Below are positions 1 through 7,221 of a DNA stretch of 42,152 nucleotides, piece by piece. Both the position numbers and the translations under genes were made by a program. Source of the DNA: Aequorivita sp. (GTDB lineage Bacteria > Bacteroidota > Bacteroidia > Flavobacteriales > Flavobacteriaceae); contig JAUYGY010000052.1 of NCBI GenBank assembly GCA_030690315.1, positions 1-42,152 of the forward strand, read 5' to 3'. Every line of letters begins with the position of its first letter. The first letter of the stretch is position 1. The notes under the pieces are model-generated. The model worked only from the letters and a program-made list of their open reading frames with translations, searched no databases and was not told the DNA's origin.

Positions 1-284
1 GTATGCCCGACCATATTCATTGTTTATTCTTGTTGAGTCCGCAAAAATCAATAGCGGATGTAATAAAACAGATAAAAGGTAGTACCTCTCATTTTATCAA
101 TCAAAGCAATTTGATTCCTGAAAAATTTGCTTGGCAAACCGGTTATGCTGCTTATTCAGTTTCGGAATCGGTCGTAGATCGGGTTTTTCGGTATATCACA
201 AACCAAAAGGCACATCATCAAAAGAAAACATTTTTGCAAGAATATGATGATTTTATAAATTTGAATGGACTGAAAAAACAATAA
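1..284 (+). CDS. REP-associated Y1 transposase, 3' part (cut by window start)
   Basis: This is the C-terminal two-thirds of an IS200-like/REP-associated tyrosine transposase; its 5' part lies outside the window. The HUH metal-binding motif is visible as PDHIHCLF, and the conserved helix with the candidate nucleophilic tyrosine reads FRYITNQKAHH. It is nearly identical to the complete copy at 1949-2383. I count 11 base differences over 284 bases, of which only three change an amino acid (Q/H, S/N, D/E). The identity continues about 20 bases past the stop and then ends abruptly near position 303, which suggests the element border. Members of this family are single-strand DNA transposases that act on REP palindromes. 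Whether this copy is complete upstream cannot be seen. Confidence 0.85.
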   Translation, partial: MPDHIHCLFLLSPQKSIADVIKQIKGSTSHFINQSNLIPEKFAWQTGYAAYSVSESVVDRVFRYITNQKAHHQKKTFLQEYDDFINLNGLKKQ

Positions 285-480
285 AAAGGGAATAAATAAA
301 AATCATTGAAAAAGGGTGTGTGTTTGCAACGCCTGACCTACAATCTACATGAAACCAACAAACCAAGCCCGTATCTTCCACTCTGTACACTTTCAAGATT
401 ATTTTCGGTTTTTATTACCTAAATTAGTTGCTTAAACCTCTTAGCTACCGCTATACAATAACGTCGGCAAAAATTTAGAA
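285..480. other. Intergenic segment between transposase and secreted-protein gene
   Basis: This segment contains no convincing gene. The first 19 bases match the 3' flank of the other transposase copy. At about 314-337 lies GTGTGTTTGCAACGCCTGA, a relative of two other GC-rich intergenic repeats at about 1624-1648 and 2490-2516. A CGCTATACAATAACG stretch precedes the next start codon by some 20 bases; I see no clear TAnnTTTG promoter. Confidence 0.4.
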
Positions 481-1614
481 ATGAAAAGTTACATTATTTT
501 CTTTTTTACAATATTCACTTGTTCTCTTTCATTTGCACAAGAGGTTATTCCTGATACCTTAAAAACATACAACAACAGTGTTTATAACGTCTTCACAAAT
601 GTGGTTGAACCTGTTATTTCCTTAAAGGAGCAACTTGTAAATTCTCATAATCCTGCTGCTTTTGATTTCAATTGTAATGAAAACTTCTGGTCTGTAAATA
701 ATATGGGGGTAATTCAACAATGGAGCTTAATTAACGGAACAATATATGGAGGCGATACAGTATTGACAGGCGGTGGAAAAGGTTTAGCTTTATGTGGTGA
801 ATTAGGCAGCGAAACATTTTACTGCGCAAATTATCCTTTAGAAGAAATTACATATTACCAAGAACAAATTGGTTGGATAACTGTTCCTACACCTAATTCA
901 TATACAAACAATGGAGGATATGAAAACAGTCAATATTATATGGGTGTTATTTTTGATCCAGGCTCAGGGTTTATGGTGAATAGGATTCTTTATTATTTTG
1001 ACGGAACGACGTTCGAAACAATTGAAATATTGGAAACCGATTATTTTACAGTGGCAGACATTGCAGTAGATGGCTTGGGTAGGGCTTGGGTATTCAAAGG
1101 AAATGAATCATCAACCGTAAATTCTTTACAGGTATATGATAACTCAGGTTTAATAGTTTCATTTGACATTGGCTTTGACTCTAGCCATACGTATGGATCA
1201 TTTTTTCTTAATGATACTTTATTTGTTGGCATGGGCGATACGGGTATAAACCCCAATTCTATTACACCAATTATAATTAATGGCCAATTCGCTGAACTTG
1301 GAACACCAATCTCCATGCCCCCAGGTTTTTATAATGATTTAGCGAGTTGTCAAGATGCGCAGCCACTTTCCATTAACAATTTTGAGATGCTCAAATATGA
1401 AATGGAAGTATTTCCCAATCCGACAAGTGATATACTCCATTTTTCAAAAAATATCGATTTTATATCTGTTGAAATTATAAATTTAGAAGGGAAGCTAGTA
1501 AGAACTTTTATAGAAAATAGTCCTATAAATCTGGCAGGATTACCAAATGGAATATATATTCTAAAAATAATAACTGTCCATGGTATTGTAAATAAAAAAG
1601 TTGTTAAAAAATAA
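481..1614 (+). CDS. Secreted protein with type IX sorting domain
   Basis: This 377-residue protein starts with a clear signal peptide (positively charged MKSYIIFFF start, cleavage probably after SFAQ) and ends with a type A type IX secretion sorting domain. That domain shows VFPNPTSDILHF near residue 310, then a beta-strand motif with LEGKLV, LPNGIYILKI and a basic tail ending KKVVKK. The middle 270 residues are rich in aromatic residues, glycine and asparagine, with no motif I recognise; they may form a beta-propeller-like shell. Type IX cargo is exported through the outer membrane and either released or anchored. The gene sits between the two transposase copies, so it may be accessory. Its function is unknown. 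Confidence 0.85.
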   Translation: MKSYIIFFFTIFTCSLSFAQEVIPDTLKTYNNSVYNVFTNVVEPVISLKEQLVNSHNPAAFDFNCNENFWSVNNMGVIQQWSLINGTIYGGDTVLTGGGKGLALCGELGSETFYCANYPLEEITYYQEQIGWITVPTPNSYTNNGGYENSQYYMGVIFDPGSGFMVNRILYYFDGTTFETIEILETDYFTVADIAVDGLGRAWVFKGNESSTVNSLQVYDNSGLIVSFDIGFDSSHTYGSFFLNDTLFVGMGDTGINPNSITPIIINGQFAELGTPISMPPGFYNDLASCQDAQPLSINNFEMLKYEMEVFPNPTSDILHFSKNIDFISVEIINLEGKLVRTFIENSPINLAGLPNGIYILKIITVHGIVNKKVVKK

Positions 1615-1623
1615 TACTCCCAC

Positions 1624-1648
1624 TGACGCGCATTTGCAGAGCGCGACT
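1624..1648. repeat. GC-rich intergenic repeat (GCGC..TTTGCA..GCGC), copy 2
   Basis: The sequence TGACGCGCATTTGCAGAGCG and the bases after it share the pattern GCGC-N-TTTGCA-N-GCG(C/T)G with about 314-337 and about 2490-2516. Each copy lies upstream of an accessory gene and has partial dyad symmetry. It stands out against the AT-rich background. Function unknown. Confidence 0.4.
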
Positions 1649-1682
1649 TTCAATCAAAATAAAACTAACTCAAGTAAAAAAA

Positions 1683-1847
1683 ATGCAACCCGAGTCATTT
1701 AAAAAAGGAGACCTATTTGAAAAATTCGTTGAGGATGAATTGTTCCAAGCCACAGACTACGTTTTAATACATAGAACCAATACATACCGATTTGACCGAC
1801 GAAGAAATAAAAATTGTGGAGGGAAATGGATAAATCCATTATCATAA
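1683..1847 (+). pseudogene. Truncated nuclease-like gene, cut by REP element
   Basis: An ATG at 1683 opens a frame of 54 codons. The first 40 or so (SFKKGDLFEKFVEDELF, then LIHRTNTY) resemble the N-terminus of restriction-endonuclease-like/DNA-repair nuclease proteins found in Bacteroidetes; this is my recollection of the family, not a search. The native reading frame ends at about 1804, exactly where the 41-bp direct repeat of the transposase element begins (1805). The remaining codons are read from the repeat and run into a TAA. No continuation is visible on the other side of the element after 2478. I therefore call it a fragment left by insertion or deletion. The alternative is a genuine very small protein. 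Confidence 0.5.
1805..1845. repeat. 41-bp direct repeat, left copy, flanking the REP transposase
   Basis: Positions 1805-1845 are identical, base for base, to 2393-2433. Both copies contain ATGGATAAATCCAT, a small dyad, and both are followed within about 20 bases by a long palindrome. Together they bracket the transposase gene and probably define the mobile unit. Confidence 0.85.
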
Positions 1848-1861
1848 TCACCAATGGCGAC

Positions 1862-1893
1862 CCATAGCCCACGGTTTAAACCGTGGGCTATGG
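1862..1893. repeat. REP-like 32-bp perfect palindrome, left
   Basis: The half-site CCATAGCCCACGGTTT is followed directly by its exact reverse complement, giving a 32-bp perfect palindrome. An almost identical palindrome lies at 2448-2477, on the far side of the transposase gene. REP palindromes next to a REP-associated transposase are the substrates and relics of that enzyme family. Confidence 0.85.
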
Positions 1894-1948
1894 CGGAAAC
1901 ACATAACAAAATCAAACCGTTTCAACGGTTTATTAAACCATAAATAAA

Positions 1949-2383
1949 ATGTCACATTCATTCAACAAAATATGGATACACGCAATATGGTCAACAAAAC
2001 ATAGGGCGCCACTGATCAACCCTAATGTTGAAAAAAAAATATACCAGTTCATTTCAGACCAATTGCGCGAACAAGGTTGTCCAGTGCGAATAATCAATGG
2101 TATGCCCGACCATATTCATTGTTTGTTCTTGTTGAGTCCGCAGAAATCAATAGCAGATGTAATCAAACAGATAAAAGGTAGTACCTCCCATTTTATCAAT
2201 CACAACAATTTGATTCCTGAAAAATTCGCTTGGCAAACCGGCTATGCTGCTTATTCAGTTTCGGAATCGGTCGTAGAGAGGGTTTTTCGGTATATCACAA
2301 ACCAAAAGGCACATCATCAAAAGAAAACATTTTTGCAAGAATATGATGATTTTATAAATTTGAATGGACTGAAAAAACAATAA
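1949..2383 (+). CDS. REP-associated Y1 (IS200-like) transposase
   Basis: This is a complete 144-residue single-domain transposase, the usual length for the IS200/REP-associated family. The N-terminus (FNKIWIHAIWSTKHRAPL) is the typical first strand. The HUH motif is PDHIHCLF near residue 55, and the candidate catalytic tyrosine lies in VFRYITNQKAHH near residue 114. Such enzymes make a 5'-phosphotyrosine link with single-stranded DNA at hairpins and need no inverted terminal repeats. The gene is bracketed by a 41-bp direct repeat and long palindromes (1805-1893 and 2393-2477), and the left side interrupts another gene, so the unit has moved or spread. The second copy at the window start shows mainly synonymous differences, which implies selection on the protein. 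Confidence 0.92.
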   Translation: MSHSFNKIWIHAIWSTKHRAPLINPNVEKKIYQFISDQLREQGCPVRIINGMPDHIHCLFLLSPQKSIADVIKQIKGSTSHFINHNNLIPEKFAWQTGYAAYSVSESVVERVFRYITNQKAHHQKKTFLQEYDDFINLNGLKKQ

Positions 2384-2392
2384 AAAGGGAAT

Positions 2393-2433
2393 AAATAAAA
2401 ATTGTGGAGGGAAATGGATAAATCCATTATCAT
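2393..2433. repeat. 41-bp direct repeat, right copy
   Basis: This copy is identical to 1805-1845 and begins nine bases after the transposase stop codon. It marks the right end of the REP-transposase unit. Confidence 0.85.
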
Positions 2434-2447
2434 ATCTAATTGCATAC

Positions 2448-2477
2448 CATAGCCCACGGTTTAAACCGTGGGCTATG
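2448..2477. repeat. REP-like 30-bp perfect palindrome, right
   Basis: The half-site CATAGCCCACGGTTT is followed by its exact reverse complement. It is the partner of the palindrome at 1862-1893, with different outer flanks. Confidence 0.85.
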
Positions 2478-2489
2478 AAAACACACCTT

Positions 2490-2516
2490 GCTGGCGCACG
2501 TTTGCAGCGCGTGGCC
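2490..2516. repeat. GC-rich intergenic repeat (GCGC..TTTGCA..GCGC), copy 3
   Basis: GGCGCACGTTTGCAGCGCGT is the clearest example of the pattern also seen at about 314-337 and about 1624-1648. CACG and CGTG can pair across the centre. It lies 35 bases upstream of the next start codon. Confidence 0.4.
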
Positions 2517-2551
2517 CATTCTCTTAATCAACCTCAACAATAAAAGAAAGC

Positions 2552-3208
2552 GTGAAAATCCTAACTTGGAATCTGGAGCGATTACAGAAAAACCGCAAGG
2601 AAGCAATTTTAAGGATTGTTGAAAACCAGCATGCCGATATATTGATTCTTACGGAAACAAGTTCAGAAATAAATCCCGGCAAAGAGTATCATACTATAGC
2701 TACTGAAAATCTTGAAAGCGGGTATGATGGCATCACTTATAAAGCTGGTGAAAACCGAACAACTATTTGGACAAAATATCCAATAAAAACCCAACGAGTA
2801 ACCTATGACAAATTTACCAGTGTTTGCGTCGATGTAGAAACCGAATTTGGGTTACTTACCATCTATGGCACAATCATAGGCGTTTTTGGAGGCAAGGGCG
2901 AACGTTTTAAAAATGATTTCGAAAAACAAAGCAAGGATTTTGTAAAATTGGAGGGCAACATCTGCATTGCAGGCGATATGAATACTACCTTATCCGGTTA
3001 TGTATATCCCAGTCACGATGCAAGAAACAAATTGAAGGAAATAATACAAAGAATGGATTTGTGTTGTCCTACGGCAAGCCTTGATAAGAATGTGGATCAT
3101 ATACTATTGAGCAACAGCTTTGTCGGGAACCGAAAGATAGGAGTAACCCTTTGGAATGAGGATTTAACCTTAAGTGATCATATTGGAATTTGTTTAAGCA
3201 TAGAATAA
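2552..3208 (+). CDS. Endonuclease/exonuclease/phosphatase-family hydrolase
   Basis: This 218-residue protein has the DNase I-like (EEP) fold signature in order: TWNLE at the N-terminus (metal-binding Asn), LTET near residue 38 (catalytic Glu), GDMNT near residue 140, and LSDHIGICL at the C-terminus (catalytic His). VDHILLSN supplies the usual Asp. The family hydrolyses phosphodiesters or phosphomonoesters in nucleic acids or small molecules; the substrate here is not predictable. There is no signal peptide, so it is probably cytoplasmic. The start is GTG at 2552, chosen because the TWNLE motif begins four residues later and no ATG is available. It lies alone, just downstream of the REP element. 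Confidence 0.8.
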   Translation: MKILTWNLERLQKNRKEAILRIVENQHADILILTETSSEINPGKEYHTIATENLESGYDGITYKAGENRTTIWTKYPIKTQRVTYDKFTSVCVDVETEFGLLTIYGTIIGVFGGKGERFKNDFEKQSKDFVKLEGNICIAGDMNTTLSGYVYPSHDARNKLKEIIQRMDLCCPTASLDKNVDHILLSNSFVGNRKIGVTLWNEDLTLSDHIGICLSIE

Positions 3209-3480
3209 TTAACAAAAGTATCCCCCGTCTCAATAGAATCCATAGTTTCAACAGCATCCCCGTATCCATAGCATCCACAACATCCACAGCCCGCCCCACG
3301 CGCAAATTTTACCCCAATCACCCCCAAAGAGTTGGAAAGTGAAAACCAAAAATCCAAAAATCGAACCCTCCAACAATTCCACAATTAAACAATTACCCAA
3401 TTAAACAATTAAACAATTCCACAATTAAACCATCCAAAAATCCCTATCTTGTAACCCCCAACCCATTAAAAAACAGACTA
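3209..3480. repeat. Intergenic DNA with an octamer CAATT tract
   Basis: There is no gene here. Positions about 3371-3432 are a degenerate tandem repeat of period 8, with words such as CAATTCCA, CAATTAAA and CAATTACC, seven or so copies. This is a sister of the period-7 tracts elsewhere in the window. The part before it is rich in CCATAG and CATCCACA words. Confidence 0.6.
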
Positions 3481-4311
3481 ATGCCCAAAATCAAATCCAT
3501 TATCAAAATTGTCGGCACAATAAAGGGAATGACCTACTATTTCCTCAACGGTGAGTATGTGGCCCGCCGTTCCAATCCGCCTACAAAAGATCAAATTTAT
3601 AACGATCCACGCTTTGCCTCAGTAAGGGCAAATACTAAGGAATTTGGCGGAGCATCCATCCTTTCCAAGGCAATCCGCAACGGCCTCGGGGAAAACGAAA
3701 AAATGTTTAAGGATATACGATTTGCCAGCCGTCTCTCAGGGGTTTGCCGGAAAATCATCCAAAAAGGGAATGGGAAAATGGGTGAACGTGAAGCCAATCT
3801 GTCCAACATGCCAGAAGCCCTCAAAGGTTTTCAGCTTCACAAAACTCAAATTTTCAATCGTATTTTTCCCGCTACGCCCACTGTCACGACAGACCAGTAC
3901 AAACAGCTTATAACCATTTCAATTCCTAAAGTCATAGTAATTCCACCAAAGGGGAAATCAAGAGCTACCCACTTCAAGCTCATTGCCGCAATAAGCACGG
4001 TTTCTTCCCACAAATGGCACAGGAAAACCCAAAAATATCGACCTACCAACGCAAAATCGAATGGTCTTGGCGCCACAGCCACTACCGCCTCCTTATGCTG
4101 TAATCAGGAATACCCAAACATCCAGTTAGTACTTACAAATCCAATAAAACCAAACCCCTTTCCTTTCCCAAAATTCAATTTTTTCCCATGGAGGTTCTCT
4201 AATCAAACAGCCATCACGGTATGGCTCGGAATAACATTCTTAAGTATCGCAGGTCAAACCTACAGCGTCCAAAAAAAGCATAGAGCCATGGAATGTATAG
4301 CTGTGCTCTAA
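3481..4311 (+). CDS. Conserved hypothetical protein (Bacteroidetes family)
   Basis: This 276-residue protein matches, in pattern, an uncharacterised family that I recall as common in flavobacteria. The N-terminus is IIKIVGTIKGMTYYFLNGEY followed by a basic stretch. Next comes NDPRFASVRANTKEFGGAS with a conserved Arg-rich helix, and the C-terminus has GQTYSVQKKHRAMECIAVL. There is no signal peptide and no membrane segment except a weak hydrophobic patch near residue 245. The length fits the family, and the ATG is preceded by an AT-rich leader. The function is unknown. Base composition is slightly richer in C than the neighbours, in line with the repeat-rich surroundings. Confidence 0.65.
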   Translation: MPKIKSIIKIVGTIKGMTYYFLNGEYVARRSNPPTKDQIYNDPRFASVRANTKEFGGASILSKAIRNGLGENEKMFKDIRFASRLSGVCRKIIQKGNGKMGEREANLSNMPEALKGFQLHKTQIFNRIFPATPTVTTDQYKQLITISIPKVIVIPPKGKSRATHFKLIAAISTVSSHKWHRKTQKYRPTNAKSNGLGATATTASLCCNQEYPNIQLVLTNPIKPNPFPFPKFNFFPWRFSNQTAITVWLGITFLSIAGQTYSVQKKHRAMECIAVL

Positions 4312-4350
4312 TTAATATTATTTTAAATTAACCCGAACCCGACAACTCAC

Positions 4351-4431
4351 AACCCACAACTGTCACACTGAGCGCAGTCGAAGTGCGCAACCGACAACCC
4401 ACAACTGTCACACTGAGCGCAGTCGAAGTGC
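4351..4431. repeat. Two 36-bp repeats with GAGCGCAGTCGA core
   Basis: The 36 bases at 4351-4386 recur at 4396-4431, a 45-bp offset. The core CACTGAGCGCAGTCGAAGTG has short complementary ends (CACT/AGTG). Related sequences occur at 4686-4705, at 4901-4920 (opposite strand) and inside hemW (18826-18845). Confidence 0.8.
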
Positions 4432-4685
4432 ACAACACGACACCCAAAACCCTAGGTTCACCCGTATATAAGCCTACCTAAAGCCATAGATAAGTCTAGT
4501 ATAAGCCTACTATCGCCCATATTTTACCCACAACCCACAACCCATAAATCTTCACCAATCACCCTTCACCCTTCACTAATAACCCATAACCCATAGTTGT
4601 GTGGTTCTCCGCCTGAGGCGGCGGATGTGGTATAGATACCCAATCAAGTTGGGTACTACCGATGAGAAGCTTTTCCTAGAGCCTG

Positions 4686-4726
4686 CACTGAGCGGAGCCG
4701 AAGTGGAAGGGCCTTTTTTGTTTTTG
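4686..4726 (+). terminator. Repeat-derived terminator-like hairpin with T-run
   Basis: CACT...AGTG and GCC...GGC arms can pair, followed by CCTTTTTTG. The right part CCGAAGTGGAAGGGCCTTTT closely matches 7265-7285 (CCGAAGTGGATGGGCTTTTT), so it is a repeated element. Whether it stops transcription of the gene ending at 4311 is uncertain, as it is 375 bases away. Confidence 0.35.
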
Positions 4727-4799
4727 TTCGACTTTCAAGTTTCAGGTTTCAGCGAGTAGTTAGTAGTGAGTAGTGAGACGTGAAATTACAAATTACAGG

Positions 4800-4853
4800 A
4801 AACTCCAAAAAACTTTTTACCCCAACCCTAAAGGGAGAAGCTTTTTGGAGTTT
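4800..4853. repeat. CCCTAAAGGGAG element with self-complementary arms, copy 1
   Basis: A 22-base core at 4816-4837 (TTTACCCCAACCCTAAAGGG plus AG) lies between two 16-base arms, 4800-4815 and 4838-4853. The arms are inverted repeats of each other with one mismatch (AAACTCCAAAAAACTT against the complement of AAGCTTTTTGGAGTTT). The same core occurs at 17431-17452 with unrelated arms that are again self-complementary. Confidence 0.75.
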
Positions 4854-4948
4854 CTGGAAATAGGAAGATAGAAATGCGAAGTGAGAAGTGAGGCGTGTGC
4901 TTCGACAAGCTCAGCATGACAAAGTCGTGAGCCGTGAACGTTCGGTTT

Positions 4949-5024
4949 CTCTGTTCTCTGTTCTCTTTTCTTTTCGCTTTTCGCTTTTCGCTCGTAGCTC
5001 GTACTTCCCACTTCCAACTTCCCA
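4949..5024. repeat. Degenerate heptamer tract
   Basis: This is eleven consecutive 7-base words in one register: TCTCTGT twice, TCTCTTT, TCTTTTC, GCTTTTC twice, GCTCGTA twice, CTTCCCA, CTTCCAA, CTTCCCA. It uses the same vocabulary as the tract at 6763-7208. It lies just downstream of the minus-strand gene that ends at 5072. Confidence 0.75.
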
Positions 5025-5071
5025 CAGAGGTTAAATTTAAAGCGTTAACTTCAAACAACCCCTTTCCTTTG

Positions 5072-5587
5072 TTATTGCCCTCCTCCAGTAGGGTCCCGTT
5101 GTGTTCTTACAATTAGATCTCCTATATCCACAGTGCCCACCCGTTCTTTTTCACGCGTAAAAATGAGCGTGCCTATACTGTTGTTTTTTGGTAGCGATAT
5201 AAAAACACGTCCGTTTTTCAAAAGGGAATTGTGGTTATCCTCCCCTTCACAGGAGCGGGCAATCAAGGGATCCTGCATGAAATATTCCGAAATCTGTTTT
5301 CCCTGTTTGTCCATAATAGTGACTTTAAAATTGCCATTGGGATAGGGCATTTTTCCGGGTACCACAGAAATTGTGGCGGTACTGTCAATGACTATTTTAT
5401 TGTCCACTACCATTGCTTCCAAAACATAAAAGGAGTTTTCAGGGAGTGAAAAATAATTTGGGTTAAAAGGCTTGGTGCTCTTTTCCACGCGCTCGCGCTT
5501 TTGTTCGTCATTCTCTTCTTGGGCTTGTGCTGCTATTGTAAATAACAGGCAAGCCATTATAAAAAATATTTTATTGAGTGTTTTCAT
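5072..5587 (-). CDS. Secreted hypothetical protein
   Basis: This 171-residue protein has a signal peptide (MKTLNKIFFIMACLLFTIAA, cleavage near AQAQ). I choose the start at 5587 rather than an upstream in-frame ATG because the signal peptide starts there and it falls seven bases after the stop of the preceding gene. The mature part shows YVLEAMVVDNKIVIDS and a beta-rich pattern (FKVTIMDKQGKQISEYFM) but no motif I recognise. It is very probably co-transcribed with the M64-type peptidase upstream, as the gap is only seven bases, so it may be an exported partner of that enzyme. The function is unknown. Confidence 0.75.
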   Translation of the reverse strand: MKTLNKIFFIMACLLFTIAAQAQEENDEQKRERVEKSTKPFNPNYFSLPENSFYVLEAMVVDNKIVIDSTATISVVPGKMPYPNGNFKVTIMDKQGKQISEYFMQDPLIARSCEGEDNHNSLLKNGRVFISLPKNNSIGTLIFTREKERVGTVDIGDLIVRTQRDPTGGGQ

Positions 5588-5594
5588 GATTTTA

Positions 5595-6665
5595 TTAATT
5601 TGATGCGTTATCAAAAACTACATAGGTTATTCTGCTTTTGCAGGGGCAATCATATTCTGTATGGTTGAGACCTGTGGTTACCATCTGGCAATTTGATACA
5701 CACAAATGATACCAACCACTACTACCCATTTCCACGGCATCAGAATCTTCCTTACAATTGCCGTAGCCTGTTGCCGCTGCTTGGGCACCTGATAGGCTGG
5801 ACCAGTTGTTTGGCAATTCATCCGCTTGCCAATGGCTTCCACCGCCATATTCATCTGCAAGACCATAAAGACCATGACCAGCTTCGTGCATAATTGTGCC
5901 TCTGTTTTGCATTTCACTTGAAAAAACACCCCCACTTGCCCAGTCGCGCAGGTCGTTTTGATGCAGTAACGCCCTTCCTTCTGCAAAACTTAGATTAGCA
6001 TTATTGGAAGGCAGTTGGTGTGGACCATCTACATCCCTATTATCATAATCGGTGGCGTGGCCCGTTTGTGTATTTATATAAAAATTGTATTGCCGCCGCC
6101 AAAACCGTGTATGCGGTTCATCAAAAAAAGATTCGCGAATCATACCCCTACAATGATTATAGAATGTGTTAATGTTGGTAATATCAGTATCCGGAATAAA
6201 TACCAAGTCAAAAACATCATCTGGGTCACCTTGGGCATAAACAGGTGCGGGCATATTGGTTACAGCATAAGGTCTAGTGGCATAGGTAACATTAAAGGAC
6301 TTGGTTTGGTCCGGGGTTGTAAAGACCCAACGGTAGGTTACCAATTTGTTGTCGCCGTGACCACTGGCTTTTGTAAAACTTAAATCGCCACTCGGGCTGT
6401 TCCAAGTTTCCAATAAAGTTTCCGTCCCAGCAGAAGTAATAGTACCGCTGCTGTTTATAGTATTCACCGTTTCATAAAGCTTTGCTGTGTTAATGTTGCC
6501 ATCGGTTACACGTTCAGCGGTGTAGGTTACAGCTTGGCTTCCCGAAGGATAGATAGGGCTGTGTAAAACTAAGGTAATTGGGTTTTTTTCACAGGAAATG
6601 AATGCCATTCCCATTAATAAAACAAACCCAGCCTGTTTCAATTTTTGAACATATAGGTTTTTCAT
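5595..6665 (-). CDS. M64-family metallopeptidase lipoprotein
   Basis: This is a 356-residue secreted zinc peptidase. The signal peptide ends in a lipobox (MAFISC, Cys25), so the protein is probably a surface or periplasmic lipoprotein. The zinc site is HEAGHGLYGLADEY (residues 260-273), which matches the HExxH...DEY pattern of the M64 (IgA peptidase-like) family. FDLVFIPDTD near residue 152 is the other family hallmark, the start of the catalytic domain. Several cysteines near the C-terminus (CVSNC, CPC) may form disulfides. The start at 6665 gives the lipoprotein signal and lies 25 bases after a TATATTTG promoter element. It forms a two-gene operon with the downstream secreted protein. The substrate is unknown. 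Confidence 0.85.
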   Translation of the reverse strand: MKNLYVQKLKQAGFVLLMGMAFISCEKNPITLVLHSPIYPSGSQAVTYTAERVTDGNINTAKLYETVNTINSSGTITSAGTETLLETWNSPSGDLSFTKASGHGDNKLVTYRWVFTTPDQTKSFNVTYATRPYAVTNMPAPVYAQGDPDDVFDLVFIPDTDITNINTFYNHCRGMIRESFFDEPHTRFWRRQYNFYINTQTGHATDYDNRDVDGPHQLPSNNANLSFAEGRALLHQNDLRDWASGGVFSSEMQNRGTIMHEAGHGLYGLADEYGGGSHWQADELPNNWSSLSGAQAAATGYGNCKEDSDAVEMGSSGWYHLCVSNCQMVTTGLNHTEYDCPCKSRITYVVFDNASN

Positions 6666-6689
6666 GATTAAGTTTTTTGAATTACAAAA

Positions 6690-6697
6690 CAAATATA
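6690..6697 (-). promoter_or_regulatory. -7 promoter element of the M64 peptidase gene
   Basis: Read on the minus strand this is TATATTTG, an exact match to the Bacteroidota -7 consensus TAnnTTTG. The start codon is 24 bases downstream, giving a short leader. Confidence 0.65.
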
Positions 6698-6740
6698 AAC
6701 AATTAGTAATGAATGTGTTAGGGGGAAATCCCCCAAATTG

Positions 6741-6758
6741 CACAGGATTTTTCCTGTG
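6741..6758. other. Perfect hairpin CACAGGA-TTTT-TCCTGTG
   Basis: A 7-bp perfect stem with a TTTT loop lies just upstream of the M64 operon promoter, next to a GGGGGAAATCCCCC dyad at 6721-6734. It could be an operator or a small repeat. No function is assigned. Confidence 0.35.
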
Positions 6759-6762
6759 AAAC

Positions 6763-7208
6763 GTGAATCGTGAATCGTGAGGCGTAAATCGTGAATCGTG
6801 ATTAGGTTTCTCTGTTCTCTATTCTTTTCGCTCTTCGCTCTTCGCTTTTCGCTCTTGGCTCTTGGCTCTTGAATCTTGAATCTTGATTCTTAGCCACCTT
6901 CCCAATTCGTACTTTGTAAATCGTTAATCATAAATCAGAAATCGTTAATCGTTTTCTCTGTTCTCTGTTCTTGTTTTCTTGGTTCTTAACCACCTTCCCA
7001 ATTCGTACTTTGTAAATCGTTAATCATAAATCATAAATCATAAATCGTTAATCGTGAATCGTGAAGCGTGAGTAGTGAAACGTAAATCATACATCGTAAA
7101 TCCTAAATCGGTTTGTCTGTTCTCTATTCTTTTCGCTCTTCGCTTTTTTTTGCTCTTCGCTTTTCGCTCATACTTCCAACTTCCCACTTCGTACTTCCAA
7201 ATTCCCCC
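6763..7208. repeat. Long degenerate heptamer tract (about 440 bp)
   Basis: Nearly the whole stretch can be cut into consecutive 7-base words in one register, with only one or two slips. The word class changes in blocks: CGTGAAT types, then CTCTGTT, CTCTTCG, CTCTTGG, ATCTTGA, then CGTTAAT/CATAAAT, and finally CTTCCAA types. One 45-base segment (6894-6938) recurs at 6990-7034, 96 bases later. There is no credible gene. Similar tracts occur near 4526, 4740, 4949, 18097, 18493, 27257 and 30165. It resembles in style the short tandem heptamer repeats known from cyanobacteria, but I know of no relation. Confidence 0.8.
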
Positions 7209-7221
7209 TTCGGGGGCCAGG

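Larger units (their letters stand above)
4312..5071. repeat. Repeat-rich 760-bp intergenic region
   Basis: I see no gene here. It holds, in order: two 36-bp near-tandem copies of a repeat containing GAGCGCAGTCGA (4351-4386 and 4396-4431); a period-7 tract of ACCCACA/ACCCATA/ACCCTTC words (about 4526-4598); a CCGCCTGAGGCGG hairpin at about 4611; CCCAA/TTGGG dyad near 4650; a related CACTGAGCGGAGCCGAAGTG (4686-4705) followed by a T-run; a second period-7 tract from about 4740 to 5024, with a CCCTAAAGGGAG element embedded at 4800-4853; and TTCGACAAGCTCAGCATGAC (4901-4920), a reverse-oriented relative of the first repeat. Confidence 0.75.

Noticed and set aside
285..480. Possible integron attC site at ACAATAACGTCGGC
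   Set aside because: No convincing pair of complementary core boxes is found and there is no integrase in the window.
3069..3384. Minus-strand frames beside the nuclease gene
   Set aside because: They are antisense to the 3' end of the EEP-family gene and to a low-complexity CATCCACA stretch.
4351..4431. Two 36-bp repeats considered as a minimal CRISPR
   Set aside because: Only two units with a 9-base gap and no cas genes; the core recurs elsewhere in single copies.
6741..6758. Hairpin CACAGGA/TCCTGTG as a terminator
   Set aside because: There is no T-run after it on either strand and it lies upstream of a promoter.
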